DNA from: Lentisalinibacter sp964427415
GTDB lineage: Bacteria; Pseudomonadota; Gammaproteobacteria; Steroidobacterales; Woeseiaceae
Length of the DNA: 64,000 nucleotides
Direction of reading: 5' to 3'
NCBI GenBank assembly: GCA_964427415.1
Contig: CAYRUH010000002.1
Coordinates: 62,001 to 126,000 of the forward strand
The notes under the pieces were generated by a model. It searched no databases and was not told where the DNA came from. It saw only the letters and a program-made list of their open reading frames with translations. Shown one piece after another: positions 51,224 through 60,126 of this stretch (the stretch's first letter is position 1; each line of letters opens with the position of its first letter). The position numbers were made by a program, and so were the translations under genes.

Positions 51224-51855
51224 TGGTTGACCCGGCCAGCGACATCCGGACGCTTCTCGGCAACACCCGGGTGGTGCCGGTTATCGTGCTGGAGGAGACC
51301 GGCCAGGCGGTCGAACTGGCGCGAACGCTGTGCGCCGCAGGGCTGCCGGTGCTGGAGATCACCCTGCGCACCAAGGCCGCGGCGCAAGCCATACGGCGCA
51401 TCGCCGCGGAGGTGCCCGAGGCGGTGGTCGGTGCCGGCAGCGTGCGCAGTGCCGGGCATCTGCGCGAGTGCGTGGCGGCGGGCGCGCGCTTCGCGGTGAG
51501 CCCCGGCGCCAGCCCCGGGCTGCTCGATGCCGCGGACGACACCGCGGTGCCCCTCGTGCCAGGAGCAGTGACGGCCAGCGAAGTGATGCAACTGCTGGAA
51601 AGAGGTTATGTCCTGCAGAAATTCTTCCCGGCCGAGGGTGCGGGCGGCATCGCCATGCTGAAAGCGTTGGGTGCGCCGCTCCCGGAGGCCCGCTTTTTCC
51701 CGACCGGCGGCATCACCGAGGCCCTGGCACGCGATTACCTCGCGCTGCCAAACGTTGATTGCGTGGGCGGCTCGTGGATTGCCCCGCCCGCGCTGCTGGC
51801 GGCCGGCGACTTCGATGCGATCGGCCGTCTGGCATCGGCGGCAGCCGCTCTCTGA
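51223..51855 (+). CDS. eda: KDPG aldolase
   Basis: 210 residues. VIVLEETGQAVELARTL, LEITLRTKAA with the catalytic Glu, GAGSVRSAGHL and YVLQKFFPAEGAGG containing Schiff-base K133, the same position as in E. coli Eda. Cleaves KDPG to pyruvate and glyceraldehyde-3-phosphate. Last gene of zwf-pgl-edd-eda. Confidence 0.95.
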   Translation: MVDPASDIRTLLGNTRVVPVIVLEETGQAVELARTLCAAGLPVLEITLRTKAAAQAIRRIAAEVPEAVVGAGSVRSAGHLRECVAAGARFAVSPGASPGLLDAADDTAVPLVPGAVTASEVMQLLERGYVLQKFFPAEGAGGIAMLKALGAPLPEARFFPTGGITEALARDYLALPNVDCVGGSWIAPPALLAAGDFDAIGRLASAAAAL

Positions 51856-52027
51856 CTGACGCCCGACGAGACAGCGGCGCGGATCTTCCGGCGATCCTGC
51901 CCGGTTTGCCGTGGATATCGGCGTGCCGCGGCGGTAACCTTCCCGCTGCCGTTGGACGAGCGTGCCGCCGGCCGACTCCGGCCCTCGCAACTCTCGCAAT
52001 CCTCGAAACCCCTGATGGAAACCGATT

Positions 52028-52972
52028 ATGGCCCGGGATACAGCCATGCCAGCGCTGCGCGAACGAATCGAGAGCGGCGCATTCGTCGTCACCGCGGAGA
52101 TCACGCCGCCCCGCGGGCCGGACACCGACCGTCTGCTGCAGGAGGCGGATGTGCTGGCGCAGGTGGTGGATGCCATCAACGTCACGGACGGCGCCGGCGC
52201 CAATGTGCGCCTGTCGAGCATCGCCGCCGCAGCAAGCCTGAAACAGGCCGGCTACGAACCCATCGTCCAGGCGACCTGCCGGGATCGCAACCGGATCGCG
52301 CTGCAGAGCGACCTGATCGGCGCGGCCGCGCTCGGCATCGCCAACGTCCTGGTGCTCACCGGCGACGCGGTGGATGCCGGCGATCATCCCGAGGCGAAAC
52401 CGGTCTTCGACCTGGATTCGAGGGGACTGCTGCACGCGCTGGCCGCCCTGCGTGACGACGGTGTGACACTGTCGGGCAAACCGCTGTCGCCACGCCCGGC
52501 GTTCCTGCTGGGCGCGGCCGATGTCTGCCTGGATCCGGATTCGCCGGAGTGGTCGGCGGAGCCGCTGCTGGATAAGGTCGCGGCCGGCGCCGCTTTCATA
52601 CAGTCACAGTATTGCTTCGACGCCGCGCGCATGCGCCGCCATGTGGCACGGCTGCGAGAGGCGGGCCTGCCGGCGGCAGTGCCTTATCTCGTGGGACTGG
52701 GTCCGCTGCGCTCGGCGCGCATCGCCCGCTGGATGCGCGATACCCTGTGGGGCACGGTCATGCCGCCGGAACTCGTGCATCGGATGGAGCAGGCTACGCA
52801 GCCGGAAGAGACCGGGATCGACATCTGCGCGGAGCTGCTCGCGGCTGCCGCCGAGACTCCCGGCATCGACGGCGCCCACCTGATGGCGCCGGGCCGCCAG
52901 GCAGGCATCGTCGAGGCCGTGCGGCGCTCGGGGGTGGCTCAGGCGGCGGCGGAGTCGAGCGCGCGCGCGTAG
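52028..52972 (+). CDS. Methylenetetrahydrofolate reductase-like protein
   Basis: 314 residues. MetF-family barrel: FVVTAEITPPRGPDTDRLL, DAINVTDGAGANVRLSS, PIVQATCRDRNRIALQSDLIGAAALGI in canonical order (QATCRDRNR, VLVLTGDAV) and AFIQSQYCFD. It resembles the stand-alone MetF homologues found in C1 pathways or as methylene-H4folate reductases lacking an obvious partner. Flavin-dependent activity is likely, the pathway unclear. Its 3' end overlaps trxA by 34 bases, convergently. Confidence 0.8.
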   Translation: MARDTAMPALRERIESGAFVVTAEITPPRGPDTDRLLQEADVLAQVVDAINVTDGAGANVRLSSIAAAASLKQAGYEPIVQATCRDRNRIALQSDLIGAAALGIANVLVLTGDAVDAGDHPEAKPVFDLDSRGLLHALAALRDDGVTLSGKPLSPRPAFLLGAADVCLDPDSPEWSAEPLLDKVAAGAAFIQSQYCFDAARMRRHVARLREAGLPAAVPYLVGLGPLRSARIARWMRDTLWGTVMPPELVHRMEQATQPEETGIDICAELLAAAAETPGIDGAHLMAPGRQAGIVEAVRRSGVAQAAAESSARA

Positions 52973-53271
52973 TCGCCTTTGGGGCGCACGCCGATCAGCG
53001 TCTCCTGCACCTCGCCGTCCTTGAACAGCATCACCGTGGGGATGGAGCGGATGCCGTAGCGCATCGCCACCTGCTGGGCGGAGTCCACGTCCAGCTTGGC
53101 CACGGTCACCTTGTCCTCGTACTCATCGGCCAGCTGCTCGATGATGGGCCCGAGCATGCGGCAGGGACCGCACCACTCCGCCCAGAAATCCACGAGCACG
53201 GGCTTGTCGGAATCCAGCACCTTCTGCTGGAAATCACTGTCGCCGACTTCGATCAATTTGTCGCTGGCCAT
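52939..53271 (-). CDS. trxA: Thioredoxin
   Basis: 110 residues. Redox site WCGPC at 33-37 within VLVDFWAEWCGPCRMLGPI, cis-Pro block RSIPTVMLFKDGEV. Reduces cytosolic disulfides. The 3' end overlaps the convergent MetF-like gene, so the tail codons of each are antisense to the other. Confidence 0.95.
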   Translation of the reverse strand: MASDKLIEVGDSDFQQKVLDSDKPVLVDFWAEWCGPCRMLGPIIEQLADEYEDKVTVAKLDVDSAQQVAMRYGIRSIPTVMLFKDGEVQETLIGVRPKGDYARALDSAAA

Positions 53272-53369
53272 GGAGAACTCCTGTCGTTGGCTGTCCTGTG
53301 TGACGGTCCCGGTCGCCGGTTGCGCCTCCTGTGCAACGAGATGGGGCGGGCGCCGGGGGATTCAAGGTG

Positions 53370-53819
53370 TCAGTAATTGTACTTGCTGATGCGCTCAGCC
53401 CGCATCGTGTAGTGGCTGTCGGCCACCTCGCTCGAGTATTCCTCAACCTGCAGGGTACCCTCGATCCAGTAGGGCTGCTGCAGCGAGACCAGGTTGAAAG
53501 CCTCCTCGAGGGTGACGTAGACGAGCTGGTTCGGCGGCGGCGGCGGCACGTGGATGCAGGCACCGAAATAGGGCACCAGCAGGAACTCGCTGATGAGCCC
53601 GCCCTCGTCGGATTCCAGCGGCACGATGAAGCCCGGCAGCTGCACCGTGCGCCCGTCCAGCGCCAGGACCGGTGCACTGGAGGTCACGACCAGCGGGTCG
53701 CTCGACGTCTTCGCCGGCACCATCTCCTCCCAGGTGAGCTTGGGGGCGTCCTGGCCCGGGGCGCTCGAGGCGGCGAGCAGGAGCGCCAGGGAGGCGGCGA
53801 GTCGTATTGCAATGGTCAT
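53370..53819 (-). CDS. DUF3299 exported protein
   Basis: 149 residues, signal peptide to about residue 22 (LAASLALLLAASSAPGQ). DUF3299 hallmarks: VQLPGFIVPLESDEG, FLLVPYFGACIHVPPPPPNQ, VSLQQPYWIEGTLQ. These periplasmic proteins regularly accompany an FtsX-like permease and ATPase, as here, in gene sets suspected of metal or envelope function. It is 10 bases downstream of the permease gene. Role not established. Confidence 0.82.
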   Translation of the reverse strand: MTIAIRLAASLALLLAASSAPGQDAPKLTWEEMVPAKTSSDPLVVTSSAPVLALDGRTVQLPGFIVPLESDEGGLISEFLLVPYFGACIHVPPPPPNQLVYVTLEEAFNLVSLQQPYWIEGTLQVEEYSSEVADSHYTMRAERISKYNY

Positions 53820-53829
53820 AGGCGACTGG

Positions 53830-55101
53830 TCATAAGCGTATGGTCATGCCGTCGGCCAGCGAGTTGCGGTAGGCACGCCAGGCGGGCACGGCGCCCAGTG
53901 CGAGGCCCGCCGCCGTGACGACGGCGACCACCACCGCCTCCGCGCTGCCGGGCCAGACGCTCTCCAGCAGGATACCGGTGCGGGCCTGGATGGGCGAGGC
54001 GAGTGCGCCGAGCACCACGGTCTTCACCAGGACGCCCAGCACGGCGCCGGCGCCGGCCAGCAGGCCGGCTTCGGAGATCAGCAGCAGGACGATCTGGCGC
54101 GGACGGGCGCCCACCGAGCGCAGGATCGCCATCTCCCGCCGGCGCTCGTTCAGCGTAGCGAGGATCGCGACCAGCATGCCGACCAGGCCCGTGAGCACCG
54201 CCAGGGCACCCACCGCGAGCAGCGCATTCTCCGCCACCCCGATCACCGACCAGAGTTCGAACAGTGCGAGGGCCGGGATGACTGCGGTGAGCGGCTCGCC
54301 CTCGTACTCGTTGATGGTCCGCTGCAGGCGCAATACCTGCACACGGGATTCGAGGCCGAGCAGGAATGCCGTAATCTCGGCCGACTCGCCGGGCTGCGCG
54401 TGCGCACCGTGGCCGTCGTCATCCGCGGGCGCAGGGGCGAAAGACGGCGTCGCGGTCGCGTGGACGCGGTCCAGGGTCGCGAGACTCACGTAGACCGCCC
54501 GGTCGGCGACGGTGCCCGTCGGCGCCATTATCCCGGCGACCGTGACCGGGTGGCGGTCGTGCTGCAGGAAGCTGGTCGCGCCCAGCCCGTGGGCGATGAC
54601 GATCTCGTCGCCCAGGTCGTGGCCGAGTTCCCGTGCCGCCGTCGCGCCGAGCACCGCCTCGGGCGCTGCGCCGAACACTTGCCCGGCCGTCATCTCGAGG
54701 CGGCGATCGCGGCCGTAGCGGAAGTGCCGGAAGTAAGCCTCCGTGGTGCCCACCACGGCGTGGCCCCGGTAGGAATCACCCAGGCTGAGCGGGATGCTCC
54801 AGTCCACGCCCGGTGTTGCGGCGAAGCGCTCGTAGCTGTGCCACGAGAGGTTGTTGGTGGGCTGTCCGATTCGGAACACGGCATACAGCAGCAGGTTGAC
54901 GCCGCTGGTGCGCGGCCCGACGAGCAGGTCCGTGCCCGAGATCGTGCTGGCGAAACTCTGCCGCGCGCTCTCGCGCATCTCCTGCACGCCCAGGACCAGC
55001 AGCACGCTGAGGGCCACCGCGCAGCAGGTCAGAGCGGCGCTCGTGCGTCGGGCGGCGAGACTGCGGAACGCGAGGCGTGCGATGGGAAAGCGAGCGCTCA
55101 C
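53830..55101 (-). CDS. FtsX/MacB-like ABC permease
   Basis: 423 residues: one N-terminal membrane segment, a large periplasmic domain (about 50-280) and three C-terminal segments including LNERRREMAILRSVGARPRQIVLLL, the coupling-helix region typical of FtsX permeases. A His-rich stretch (DDDGHGAHAQ, about residue 230) in the periplasmic domain could bind metal. It forms a mechanotransmission-type transporter with the ATPase whose gene overlaps its start. Confidence 0.85.
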   Translation of the reverse strand: MSARFPIARLAFRSLAARRTSAALTCCAVALSVLLVLGVQEMRESARQSFASTISGTDLLVGPRTSGVNLLLYAVFRIGQPTNNLSWHSYERFAATPGVDWSIPLSLGDSYRGHAVVGTTEAYFRHFRYGRDRRLEMTAGQVFGAAPEAVLGATAARELGHDLGDEIVIAHGLGATSFLQHDRHPVTVAGIMAPTGTVADRAVYVSLATLDRVHATATPSFAPAPADDDGHGAHAQPGESAEITAFLLGLESRVQVLRLQRTINEYEGEPLTAVIPALALFELWSVIGVAENALLAVGALAVLTGLVGMLVAILATLNERRREMAILRSVGARPRQIVLLLISEAGLLAGAGAVLGVLVKTVVLGALASPIQARTGILLESVWPGSAEAVVVAVVTAAGLALGAVPAWRAYRNSLADGMTIRL

Positions 55102-55835
55102 GGCGTGCCGCCGGTCAGTTCGCGCATGGGGATCACCCGGTCGAACTGCGGTTCCAGGGAGCGCTCATGGCTGACCATGATCAGGGTTGCGTCCACGCGC
55201 TCGCATTCCTCCTGAAGCAGCGCGAGGAAGGCCGCCCGGCTGTCCTCGTCGAGTGCGGAGGTGGGCTCGTCGGCGAGCACGATCTCCGGATGGCCGATGA
55301 ATGCCCGGGCGGCGGCCACGCGCTGCTGCTGCCCGATGCTGAGCCGCGCTGCCGAGGCCGAAGCGGTGTCCGGCAGGCCGAGTTCGGCGAGCAGGCGGTG
55401 CGCCGCTGCCTCCTCGCTGCCGTCGCTCGCCCGGGCGCGGGCAAGACGCCGGGCGGAGAAGCGGCAGGGCAGCAGCACGTTATCGAGCACCGGCAGATAA
55501 GGCAGCAGGTTGAACAGCTGGAAGATGATGCCGAGGTGTTCGGCGCGGAACCGGTCGCGCTCGGCCCCCCGGAGCGCCGACAGCTCCGTGCCCAGCAGAG
55601 ACACCGTGCCGGTCACGGGTGTGAGGATGCCGGCGAACAGGTTCAGGAGCGTGGACTTGCCGGAGCCGCTGGCGCCGCGGATGAGCACCTTCTCGCCGGG
55701 CGCGATCGCCAGCGCGGGGATGTCCAGCATTGGCGCCGCCGGCTGCCAGCCGAAGCGGAGGCCGTTAGCCGCAAGTACCGGCGGCGGGCCGTTTTGCGTC
55801 GCGTTGTGCATCATGGGGGCGTAATGGATACCCAC
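55098..55835 (-). CDS. ABC transporter ATP-binding protein (LolD/MacB type)
   Basis: 245 residues. Walker A GASGSGKST, Q-loop IFQLFNLLPYL, signature RLSIGQQQRVAAARAF, Walker B IVLADEPTSALD and switch His in MVSHE. An ATG at 55814 is an alternative start. Energises the FtsX-like permease; with the DUF3299 protein the three form one operon transcribed away from coxG. Confidence 0.9.
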   Translation of the reverse strand: MGIHYAPMMHNATQNGPPPVLAANGLRFGWQPAAPMLDIPALAIAPGEKVLIRGASGSGKSTLLNLFAGILTPVTGTVSLLGTELSALRGAERDRFRAEHLGIIFQLFNLLPYLPVLDNVLLPCRFSARRLARARASDGSEEAAAHRLLAELGLPDTASASAARLSIGQQQRVAAARAFIGHPEIVLADEPTSALDEDSRAAFLALLQEECERVDATLIMVSHERSLEPQFDRVIPMRELTGGTP

Positions 55836-55953
55836 CGGCGCGGGGCGCGGGCGCGAGGTGTCGTCTGTGGCGATAGTATACTAAGCTGTGCGACGCCAAT
55901 GATCGCAATAGTCGCAATGATCGGAATAACAGCGGCAGCAAGCTGAGCAAGGC

Positions 55954-56520
55954 GTGGACATCAAGGGAGAATACAGGATCGCCAACACCCGTGATCGGGT
56001 CTGGCTGGCGCTGAACGACCCGGAGGTCCTCAGGCGCTGCATCCCGGGCTGCGAGTCGCTGGAGCGGGTCTCCGACGAGGAGATGCAGGCGAAGGTGATG
56101 GCCGCCATCGGTCCGGTGAAGTCGCGTTTCAACACGACCCTCACGCTGGAGGACCTGAATCCGCCGTCAAGTTACCGCCTGGTCGGCGTCAGTAAGGGCG
56201 GCGCGGCCGGTTTCGGCAAGGGCTCGGCGGACGTCGAACTGGTGGAGGACGGCGAGATCACCGTGCTGCGTTACGATGCGCAGTTCAAGGTGGGCGGCAA
56301 GCTCGCACAGGTGGGTTCGCGCCTGGTGCTGGGTGCCACGAAGAAGACCGCCGACGATTTCTTCGCCAATTTCTCCCGCGAACTCGACCCCGGCGCGACG
56401 AAGGTCGAGGTGGAAGAGGCGGAGCCGTCGGGCGGCGCGGGCCTCGGACGCAAGACCGCCTGGGCGGTGGCGGGCGCTGCCGCGGTACTGGTACTGCTGT
56501 GGCTGCTGTTCGGCCGTTAG
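55954..56520 (+). CDS. coxG: CoxG-like SRPBCC protein with C-terminal membrane anchor
   Basis: 188 residues from a GTG. CO-dehydrogenase subunit G family (SRPBCC fold): IKGEYRIANTRDRVWLALNDPEVLRRCIPGCESLE in pieces (DPEVLRRCIPGCESL), FGKGSADVELVEDG and GSRLVLGATKKTADDFF. The C-terminus is a membrane segment (WAVAGAAAVLVLLWLLF), consistent with CoxG anchoring the hydroxylase to the membrane. Its TAG stop is the first three bases of a 14-base tandem repeat leading to coxS. Confidence 0.88.
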   Translation: MDIKGEYRIANTRDRVWLALNDPEVLRRCIPGCESLERVSDEEMQAKVMAAIGPVKSRFNTTLTLEDLNPPSSYRLVGVSKGGAAGFGKGSADVELVEDGEITVLRYDAQFKVGGKLAQVGSRLVLGATKKTADDFFANFSRELDPGATKVEVEEAEPSGGAGLGRKTAWAVAGAAAVLVLLWLLFGR

Positions 56521-56571
56521 GACCCATGCGGTAGGACCCATGCGGTAGGACCCATGCGGTAGGACCCATGC
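56518..56571 (+). repeat. 14-bp tandem repeat TAGGACCCATGCGG, left arm
   Basis: Units start at 56518, 56532, 56546 and 56560. Each carries AGGA (Shine-Dalgarno-like), ATG five bases later, then CGG and a TAG that begins the next unit, so every unit is a ribosome site plus a two-codon start-stop frame. The first TAG is the coxG stop. Confidence 0.9.
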
Positions 56572-56671
56572 NNNNNNNNNNNNNNNNNNNNNNNNNNNNN
56601 NNNNNNNNNNNNNNNNNNNNNNNNNNNNNNNNNNNNNNNNNNNNNNNNNNNNNNNNNNNNNNNNNNNNNNN
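56572..56671. other. Assembly gap (100 N) inside the 14-bp repeat
   Basis: 100 N flanked on both sides by the same 14-base unit. Array length unknown. Confidence 0.95.
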
Positions 56672-56741
56672 TAGGACCCATGCGGTAGGACCCATGCGGT
56701 AGGACCCATGCGGTAGGACCCATGCAGTAGGACTCATGCAC
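56672..56741 (+). repeat. 14-bp tandem repeat, right arm ending in the coxS start codon
   Basis: Units at 56672, 56686, 56700, 56714 (TAGGACCCATGCAG) and 56728 (TAGGACTCATGCAC). The ATG of the last, diverged unit is the coxS start; loss of the following TAG opens the frame. Confidence 0.9.
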
Positions 56742-57209
56742 AAAGTCGAATTCGAACTGAACGGAGAGCCGGTGAGCCTCGAGGTGGAGGCGCGCACGCT
56801 GCTGGTCGATGCCCTGCGCCGCGGTCTCGGCAAGACGGGCACCCACGTGGGCTGCGACACCAGTCAGTGCGGTGCCTGCGTCGTGCACCTGGACGGGCGT
56901 TCCGTGAAAAGCTGTTCGCTGCTGGCGGTGCAGGCCGGCGGGCGGCGGGTCACCACCATCGAGGGCATCGGCGGGAACGGTCGATTGCATCCCCTGCAGG
57001 CGGCATTCCGCGAGCACCACGGCCTGCAATGCGGCTACTGCACGCCCGGTATGATCATGAGCGCGCTGGATCTTCTGCAGACCAACCCGGACCCGGACGA
57101 CGGGGAGATTCGCGAGTGGCTCGAGGGCAATCTCTGCCGCTGCACCGGTTATCACGGCATCGTGCGCGCGGTGCGCGCGGCCGCCACGCAGATGCGGGGG
57201 CGGGGCTGA
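56736..57209 (+). CDS. coxS: CoxS-type [2Fe-2S] subunit of a molybdenum hydroxylase
   Basis: 157 residues. Plant-ferredoxin-type cluster motif GCDTSQCGACVVHLDG, then CGYCTPGMIMSALDLL and GNLCRCTGYHGIV for the second cluster, the full xanthine-dehydrogenase small-subunit pattern. Passes electrons from the molybdenum site to FAD. The start codon and Shine-Dalgarno sequence lie in the 14-base repeat. Confidence 0.93.
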   Translation: MHKVEFELNGEPVSLEVEARTLLVDALRRGLGKTGTHVGCDTSQCGACVVHLDGRSVKSCSLLAVQAGGRRVTTIEGIGGNGRLHPLQAAFREHHGLQCGYCTPGMIMSALDLLQTNPDPDDGEIREWLEGNLCRCTGYHGIVRAVRAAATQMRGRG

Positions 57210-57210
57210 G

Positions 57211-58005
57211 ATGTACGACTTCGACTATCACCGGGCCGGCAGCGTCGACGAGGCGGCGGAGCGGCTGAGCGCAACCGCCGAGGCGAAACTGCTGGCCGGC
57301 GGGATGACGCTGCTGCCCACCATGAAGATGCGTCTGGCTCAGCCCGACCTGCTCGTGGATCTCGGCGGCGTGGAGGAACTCCGGGGCGTCAGCGGTAGCG
57401 ACCCGGTGGTGATCGGCGCCATGACCACCCATGGCGAGGTGGCGGCGTCGGCGGACGTCAGCGACCACATCCCCGCGCTCGCGGCGATGGCAGCCGGCAT
57501 CGGCGACGCGCAGGTGCGCAACCGGGGTACCCTCGGCGGCTCACTGGCCAACAGCGATCCGGCGGCAGACTATCCCGCGGCGGTACTGGGCCTCGGCGCG
57601 ACCATACGCACGAACCGGCGCCGGATCCCCGCCGAGCAGTATTTCCGCGGCATGTTCGAGACCGCGCTGGAGCCGGACGAGATCATCGTCTCGGTGAGCT
57701 TCCCCAGGCCGGCCCGTGCCGGCTATGCGAAGTTCGCCAATCCGGCCTCCCGCTACGCCGTCGTCGGCGTCTTCGTGGCCGACACGGCCGAGGGACTTCG
57801 GGTCGCGGTCACCGGCGCCGGGGCCTGCGCGTTTCGTGTCGCCGAGATGGAGGCCGCGCTCAGCCGGGATTTCACGCCGGCGGCCCTGGCCGGCATCGAG
57901 GTGCCGGCCGACGAACTGAACGAGGACCTGCACGCCAGCGCCGAGTACCGTGCCCACCTGATCGGCGTGATGGCTCGGAGAGCGGTCGCCGCCGCCTGTG
58001 GCTGA
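57211..58005 (+). CDS. coxM: CoxM-type FAD subunit of a molybdenum hydroxylase
   Basis: 264 residues, one base after coxS. FAD-binding blocks KLLAGGMTLLPTMKMRLAQP, GAMTTHGEVAASADV, IGDAQVRNRGTLGGSLANSDPAADYPAAVLGL in order (NRGTLGGSLANSDPA binds FAD). Medium subunit of the CODH/xanthine dehydrogenase family. It overlaps the MoxR gene by 8 bases, so no large subunit can lie between them. Confidence 0.92.
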   Translation: MYDFDYHRAGSVDEAAERLSATAEAKLLAGGMTLLPTMKMRLAQPDLLVDLGGVEELRGVSGSDPVVIGAMTTHGEVAASADVSDHIPALAAMAAGIGDAQVRNRGTLGGSLANSDPAADYPAAVLGLGATIRTNRRRIPAEQYFRGMFETALEPDEIIVSVSFPRPARAGYAKFANPASRYAVVGVFVADTAEGLRVAVTGAGACAFRVAEMEAALSRDFTPAALAGIEVPADELNEDLHASAEYRAHLIGVMARRAVAAACG

Positions 58006-58924
58006 GGGCTCCGGTCAGCCGGCGCGGAGCCTGCCGGCATCGGTCGACGATACCCTCGCGCTGCTGGCCGAGGGCAGCTACGTCGCGGGCAGGGATCTCG
58101 CCACTGCCGTGTATCTGGCGCTCAGCCTGCCGCGGCCGCTGCTGCTCGAGGGTGAGGCCGGCACGGGCAAGACCGAGGTGGCGAAGGTGCTCGCCGACCG
58201 GCTCGGCCGCCGGCTGCTGCGGCTGCAGTGCTACGACGGCCTGGATCTGGCTTCGGCGGCCTACGAGTGGGATTACCCGCGACAGATGCTCGCCATCCGC
58301 CTGGCCGAGGCCCGCGGCGAGGGCGGCGCGGTCGTCGACGACATCTATTCCTCCGAGTACCTGGTCAAGCGGCCGCTGCTGGAGGCGCTGGAGGCCTCGC
58401 CGGGCGGCGCGCCGGTGCTGCTGATCGACGAACTCGACCGGGCCGACGAGCCCTTCGAGGCCTTCCTGCTCGAGATCCTCTCCGACAATCAGATCACCAT
58501 CCCCGAGTTCGGGCGAGTGGCGGCGCCCGAGCCGCCGGTCGTGATCATCACCTCGAACCGTACGCGGGAGATCCACGATGCGTTGCGCCGCCGCTGCCTG
58601 TATCACTGGGTGGACTACCCGTCCGCCGAGGTCGAGCGGGAGATCCTGGCGCGCAAGTGTCCGGCCGTGACCGCCAAGCTCGGCGGACAGATCATCGATT
58701 TCGTGCAGGGGCTGCGCGAAGCCGACCTGTACAAGCGGCCCGGCGTAGCCGAGACGCTGGACTGGGCGGCGGCGCTCATGCAGCTGGGCGCTTCCCGCCT
58801 CGGCGCCGGCATCGTCGACTCGACGCTGGGCGCGCTGCTGAAGTATCAGGACGACATCGCCCGGGTCCGCAGAGAGGAGATCAGGAGGCTGCTGGGCAAT
58901 GGAGCACGGCAGGCGTCTGAATGA
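57998..58924 (+). CDS. coxD: MoxR-family AAA+ ATPase (CoxD-like)
   Basis: 308 residues from a GTG overlapping coxM. Walker A LLEGEAGTGKTEVAK, Walker B VLLIDELDRADEPFEAF, sensor TSNRTREIHDALRRRCLYHW. CoxD is a chaperone-like ATPase that helps insert the cofactor (sulfuration of the Mo-Cu site) in CO dehydrogenase. Works with the VWA protein encoded next. Confidence 0.9.
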   Translation: MAEGSGQPARSLPASVDDTLALLAEGSYVAGRDLATAVYLALSLPRPLLLEGEAGTGKTEVAKVLADRLGRRLLRLQCYDGLDLASAAYEWDYPRQMLAIRLAEARGEGGAVVDDIYSSEYLVKRPLLEALEASPGGAPVLLIDELDRADEPFEAFLLEILSDNQITIPEFGRVAAPEPPVVIITSNRTREIHDALRRRCLYHWVDYPSAEVEREILARKCPAVTAKLGGQIIDFVQGLREADLYKRPGVAETLDWAAALMQLGASRLGAGIVDSTLGALLKYQDDIARVRREEIRRLLGNGARQASE

Positions 58925-60126
58925 ATGCCAACGGTGCCGTCGCCGGAGAGGCCTTCCGGGAGCATCTGATCCTGTTCGTGCGTACCCTGCGCCATGCCGG
59001 TCTCGGTCTCGGGCCGGGCGACAGCCGGGGCGCGCTCGAGGCGGCGGCCGCAACCGGCCTTCGAGATCGCGACGACCTGCGCCGCGCGCTGGCCGCATCG
59101 CTGGTGCGCAGTCCCCGGGACATGCCCCTGTTCCGGCAGGCCTTCGGCCTGTTCTTCGAGCGGCCTCAGGCATTGCGCTGGCTCGCCGACGCGGCTGCGG
59201 ACCCCGCCGCGGCCGGGGACGCCGGTGCCGCCGAGGACGGCCCCGGCCGTCTCGCCAAGGCGCTGGCTGCCGCGGGGCACGGTCGGGAACGCTACCGCGA
59301 GACCCGTCGCCGGCAACGGGACCGGGACGGCGGCGCCTCCGCGATGGAGGTGCTGCGTCGAAAGGACTTCGAGCAGATGAGCGCAGAGGAGCGGAGCATG
59401 GCCCGGGCGATGCTCCGCGAGGCGGCACTGCCGCTGGCGTCGCTGCGTAGACGGCGCTACATCACCCACGCGCGCGGGCCGCGCCCGGATCTGCGCGCGA
59501 CGCTGCGCCGCGGCGTGCGGCACGGCGGCGAGTTCATGGCGCTCGAGCGCCGCCGTCCGCGCCGGCGTCCGCCGCCCCTGGTGCTGCTGGCCGATATCTC
59601 CGGATCCATGAGCCGCTACACGCGGATGTTTCTGCATTTCGCGCACACCCTGACCGCCCGGGGCGAGCGGGTGCACACGTTCCTGTTCGGTACCCGGCTC
59701 AGCGCGGTCACGCGCCGGCTCCGCGACCGGGACCCGGACCGGGCTGTGGCTCTCGTCGTCGACGACATCCGGGACTGGGACGGCGGCACGCGCATCGCGG
59801 ACTCGCTGCACCAGTTCAACCGTGACTGGGGCCGGCGGGTGCTGGGGCAGGGCGCGGTCGTATTGCTGCTGACCGACGGACTCGAGCTCGACCCGGACGC
59901 CGGGCTCGGCCGGGAGATGGAGCGTCTCGCCAAGTCCTGCCGCCGGCTGGTCTGGCTGAATCCGTTGCTGCGCTATGATGGATTCCGGCCGCGGGCGCGC
60001 GGCATGCGCTTCATGCTGCCCCATGCCGATGACCTGGTGTCCGCCCACAACATCGACAGCCTGGAGGGCCTCGCGGCCCGGCTCGGCGAATCCCTGCAGG
60101 CAATGAGGCAGAGACGCACAGGATGA
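58921..60126 (+). CDS. coxE: VWA-domain protein (CoxE-like)
   Basis: 401 residues, start overlapping coxD. N-terminal helical region with HAGLGLGPGD, a basic linker, then a von Willebrand A domain with the MIDAS motif LADISGSMS and a following DYR-like DIRDWDGGTRIADSL. MoxR-VWA pairs act together in metallo-enzyme maturation. Cytosolic, no signal. Confidence 0.88.
   Translation: MNANGAVAGEAFREHLILFVRTLRHAGLGLGPGDSRGALEAAAATGLRDRDDLRRALAASLVRSPRDMPLFRQAFGLFFERPQALRWLADAAADPAAAGDAGAAEDGPGRLAKALAAAGHGRERYRETRRRQRDRDGGASAMEVLRRKDFEQMSAEERSMARAMLREAALPLASLRRRRYITHARGPRPDLRATLRRGVRHGGEFMALERRRPRRRPPPLVLLADISGSMSRYTRMFLHFAHTLTARGERVHTFLFGTRLSAVTRRLRDRDPDRAVALVVDDIRDWDGGTRIADSLHQFNRDWGRRVLGQGAVVLLLTDGLELDPDAGLGREMERLAKSCRRLVWLNPLLRYDGFRPRARGMRFMLPHADDLVSAHNIDSLEGLAARLGESLQAMRQRRTG

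Noticed and set aside
56518..56741. CRISPR or integron array between coxG and coxS
   Set aside because: Contiguous 14-base tandem units without unique spacers or attachment-site symmetry.
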